From NCBI GenBank assembly GCA_014529385.2, contig CM043955.1, forward strand, positions 153,126,140 to 153,190,139: a stretch of 64,000 nt of DNA. The letters run 5' to 3'. The position numbers and the translations under genes were made by a program. Every line of letters starts with the position of its first letter. Positions within the stretch are counted from its first letter, which is position 1. The stretch is from Adiantum capillus-veneris. Its lineage: Eukaryota; Streptophyta; Polypodiopsida; Polypodiales; Pteridaceae. The notes below the pieces were generated by a model. That model was not told where the DNA came from. It saw nothing but the letters and a program-made list of their open reading frames with translations, and searched no databases. Below are positions 60,871 to 64,000 of this stretch, piece by piece.

Positions 60871-61993
60871 AAGAAGGTGTCAATCCAACGGTTCAAAAGC
60901 TTAGGAGGCTGGGGGTCATTCATGACAGGGCACTTCATGAAGAGGTGATAAAGCTTTTGGAAACAGATTTCACCTTTTGAGTGGAGGAGTCTGAATGGGT
61001 ATCTCTAGTAGTTAATGTGTTCAAGAAGAATGGAAGATTTAGGGTATGTATTGATTTCAAAGCTTTACCCTTCCAGAATAAAATCCTCAATCAAGTTGCA
61101 AGTCATACATGGATGAATTTGTTGGCTACTTTTAGATCTTGAAAGCGATTGAAGGTTGATTGCAGACTACCTTCATTACTCCTTGGGGTTGTTTTGCCTA
61201 CAAGAGAATGCCCTTTTGGATTGGCTAACGCATATGCTACTTTTCAAGTGTGGATGAATAAAGTGTTTGCTCCCTCCTTGGGTAAGTCCATTTGAGTTTT
61301 CATTGATGACATTGGATGTTATAGCTCCAAGATCACACATTTGGAGAAGCTAAGGTTGAGTTTCAAAAGACTTCAACAAGAGGGTGGGCAACTCAACCCA
61401 AAGAAGTGTAAGTTTGCTCATGCCAGAGTACAATTGTTGGGACATGTGGTTTCCCAAAATTGAATAGAGGTTAACCCTAAGAAGTTTAAAGCTTTATTGC
61501 TTGTGGATCCATCCAGCAACATAAAGGATTTGGCATCATTTGTGCATAACCTCAGGTACCTATCATGGTTTCTTTGGATGCTATGTCAATATGTGTATCC
61601 TCTTTGGAAATTGAGCCAAAGAGTTCAAGGGTTTGAAAGGAGTGAGGACATGCAACAAGTTTTTGATGGTATTGTGTGCTTTATCAACAGTGTGTATCTA
61701 TTAGTGTGGGATCAGTAGCTTTTGGGTCGGCCTTCTTGCAAAAGCAGTGTAGAAACTTCAAGCTAGTCTATTTTGAGAGCAACATAAAGAATGTAAGCGA
61801 GTTCTCCTTTAAAAAATGGAACAATGGGTATTTGCATTTGTTTTTGCCTATTGCAGGTTTAAGACATATTTGCTGCCACAAAAGCTCTATGTGCTCACCA
61901 CATCAAACCTTTTGCCAAGTGTCGTACATCATTTGAAACCTAGTAGGTTCATCCTAAAGTGGACTGTTTTCCTTCAAGAGTATGAGTTTGAGT
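60843..61993 (+). pseudogene. gypsy-3 RT and RNase H remnant
   Basis: RT blocks in changing frames: QKLRRLGVIHDRALHEEV, SEWVSLVVNVFKKNG, ECPFGLANAYATF and VFIDDIGCYSS (IDD near 61300), GGQLNPKKCKFA and GHVVSQN. RNase H: FKTYLLPQKLYVLTT and FILKWTVFLQEYEFEF. Several stops and frameshifts. RT motifs match gypsy-1 closely, so both belong to the same lineage. Confidence 0.8.
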
Positions 61994-62079
61994 TCAAATC
62001 GATCATTTTGTTAAAGCTCACTTGGAAGACATAGTGGTACACAAGGGAGGGGAGCTGCTATCTTATCCTATACATTATT

Positions 62080-62390
62080 ATATTCAAAGGAGAGACAAGG
62101 ATGGATAAAATGAATAAGAGACTACCGGAGAAAGAGATTAAAGAGGGAGATCTGGTAATGAAGTATGATTCTCGCTTAGATTTCACTTTTCAAAAGAAGT
62201 TGAGGGACAAATGGTTAGGGCGTACAAAGTGAAACATATATTTTTCAATGGAACATATGAGTTAAAAAAACTTTATGGTGAACATTTGTGCCACATGATA
62301 AATTATTATTTTTTGAAGAAACATTTTGCAAGGGATGTGGTTCCAGATGCAAATAGTCTCTTGGTTGAGCATGAATGCTCAACCTAGAGG
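62080..62390 (+). pseudogene. gypsy-3 C-terminal remnant, integrase missing
   Basis: KEIKEGDLVMKYDSRLDF corresponds to GIKEGELVLRYDNRLDNRF of gypsy-1 at the end of integrase. The roughly 500 residues between RNase H and this point, including the second RNase H and the integrase core, are absent at about 62040. Confidence 0.7.
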
Positions 62391-64000
62391 GTAGGCAATG
62401 ATGATAGAGAACTATTGGCATGTCCAAAGTAGCGTGTATATGCATGAGAATATACACAAAAAGGTGTGAATACTTGCATTTGTAAGCTTCACAAAGTGGT
62501 TTTGAGGTTTAAACATGATGCAGCATGTACACATTGTAAATAGTCATGCTTGCATGCCGACAGTTGGGTACACATACATGCTTGGAGAGGGTGTTGAAGC
62601 CTTAGATGCGGCACCAAGGGGTTTCTTTTGAATCCAAGGAATGTGTTTGAGCTCTTTATAATGTAAAGTATGCAAGTGGTAAGTTTGGGCACTCTCATCC
62701 TGCCCCCGAAGTTTGACACATGCGAAAATTGTCTATTTGTAGTGCCTGATATGCATCGATGTGCAAACCACCTTGAAAGTGGTCAAAAATAGAATATGGG
62801 CATGTTGAAATGAATTTTGGGCATAAAGGATCAAGGCTAAAAATTTTGGTAGATTTTGAAGTCCGTTTGGTATTTTTTCCATGAAAAAAATCCCATCGAG
62901 GGTCAAAATAGGCCAAAAAACGGCTTTAAAAAGTCAAAATGGTCAAAAATGGTGTAAAACGGCAAAAGTTTGCCACATCACTCATAGTTTTGTGAGTGTC
63001 CAAGCTTGGGGAGTACTTGTAAATTTCCTTATTAGCACTTTCACCTCTCTCTATGTGAGAGGAAGCAAGGTTACTATAGGTGGTGCTATGTAGTCCCGCC
63101 GTCTTGTTCGCATGTCTTCAAGTGTGTGGAGAGTTTCTTATCTTCAATTTTTCACTTGGGAGAGTCTATGGAAGTTTTGAGATTTTCATGGATGTGTGTG
63201 TGCTAGGAACTGAGGGAAGAAGGTACGAATTTGTGCAAGACTATGTGACACTATATTGGTGCCTTTAGGGTTGAGGCTACTCCAAATAGTCCAACAGAGT
63301 GGAGGTTGGTGAAGATTTTGAAATGGTTTGAGAGAGGCCTTCTATGTCTGGAGTTTTGGAGTTTTTGATTTTTTTTTTTGTATCTTTTGGTCACCATCAA
63401 GTGTGATTGCAAGCCTTGATCAAGTTGATTCACCTTGTAGTGTCTACGGGCAAACAAGGGCTTGTAAGTTGAGACTCTTGGAGCTTGAAGCGGGGTTGTG
63501 GGGAGAATTTTCACAGATCTATTGAGTGTTTTTTTGTGAGATGATGGAATTAACTAGATTCCTTATGTTGATTTAAGATATCAGTGCACACAGTATCTTT
63601 TGCTCTATCATTTAGTTGGGCTGATTATTACACCATGAGGTTGGATGATCCCCTCCACATGTGTCACATCTCCTTGTGAGTTTTTGTCATACATTTAGGT
63701 TCCTTGTTTCATTCTCATGATCACCTCTTCCACCATTTGATCAACACTTTTTCCACGGCTGGGGTTTGAACATTTTGCTTCATTGTGGATTCACTCATTC
63801 TAGAAGAGGTACTACTCATTGCATTATTTGCATCTTTCATTACCTCTCTGTAAATTTTACAATTGTCAACTAGATATAGAGTTTCTCTAGTGAGTTTCTC
63901 AAATGTTGTGTGTGCTTTCAAGTGTAGCTATCAAGCCCTCTATAAAGAGTATTGACATTCGCTCGCCTTGTGGTAACTCTCATACACGACATCTCTTTAT
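62391..64000 (+). other. Probable gypsy-3 3' LTR and flank
   Basis: Noncoding. A GAGGGTAGGCAATGATG sequence at 62387 could be the polypurine tract and LTR start. The block 63210-63320 repeats 48504-48615. No LTR end or second copy is in the window, so the border is unsure. Confidence 0.4.

Overview
The window is nuclear DNA from a land plant, most likely one with a large repeat-rich genome. The signs are Ty1/copia elements primed by initiator Met tRNA, long-LTR Ty3/gypsy elements with a second RNase H block before integrase, plant-type L1 LINEs, short GT-AG introns and long CT/GA/GT microsatellites. The species cannot be fixed from sequence. No intact housekeeping gene was recognised; almost everything is mobile or of mobile-element type.

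Layout. (1) 0.5-9.2 kb holds a compact set of four intron-bearing, lightly decayed genes in alternating orientation. P1 (+) has a weak resemblance to a transposase. M1 (-) is unknown. P2 (+) fuses a histone H3-like domain, with an H3-type N-terminus, to a Ulp1/C48 cysteine protease. M2 (-) is unknown. P1 and M1 converge with about 12 bp between stop codons. M1 and P2 diverge from a spacer with a TATA box on each side and two copies of a CpG-rich palindrome. This is the most unusual part of the window. (2) 6.3-7.5 and 9.1-10.3 kb are the arms of a ~1.15 kb inverted repeat; the left arm breaks the proline-rich tail of P2. (3) 10.4-28.3 kb is a nest: an LTR-like repeat is split by copia-1 (227-bp LTRs, near-perfect 5-bp target duplication), and copia-1 is itself split by a gypsy array arranged LTR - gag-pol - LTR - partial gag. 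(4) 29.7-40.6 kb holds three head-to-tail LINE copies, each ending in a related small hairpin, two of them followed by a long CT tract. (5) 40.6-46.5 kb is noncoding with old degenerate duplications. (6) 46.5-48.0 kb is a reverse-strand gypsy remnant. (7) 51.7-59.2 kb is a minus-strand LTR element (5' LTR, primer site, gag-like zinc-knuckle ORF) interrupted by copia-2, a very young element: its LTRs differ at one base, its target duplication is perfect, and gag-pol carries one in-frame stop. (8) 59.2-64 kb is a decayed gypsy copy related to the nested one but without integrase.

Several premature stops across the window are of the kind made by C-to-T or G-to-A change (CAG/CAA/CGA to stop, TGG to TAG), as expected of methylated, silenced repeats. 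The relative order of insertions can be read from the nesting: four-gene locus and LTR-like repeat first, then copia-1, then gypsy. Copia-2 is independent and recent.
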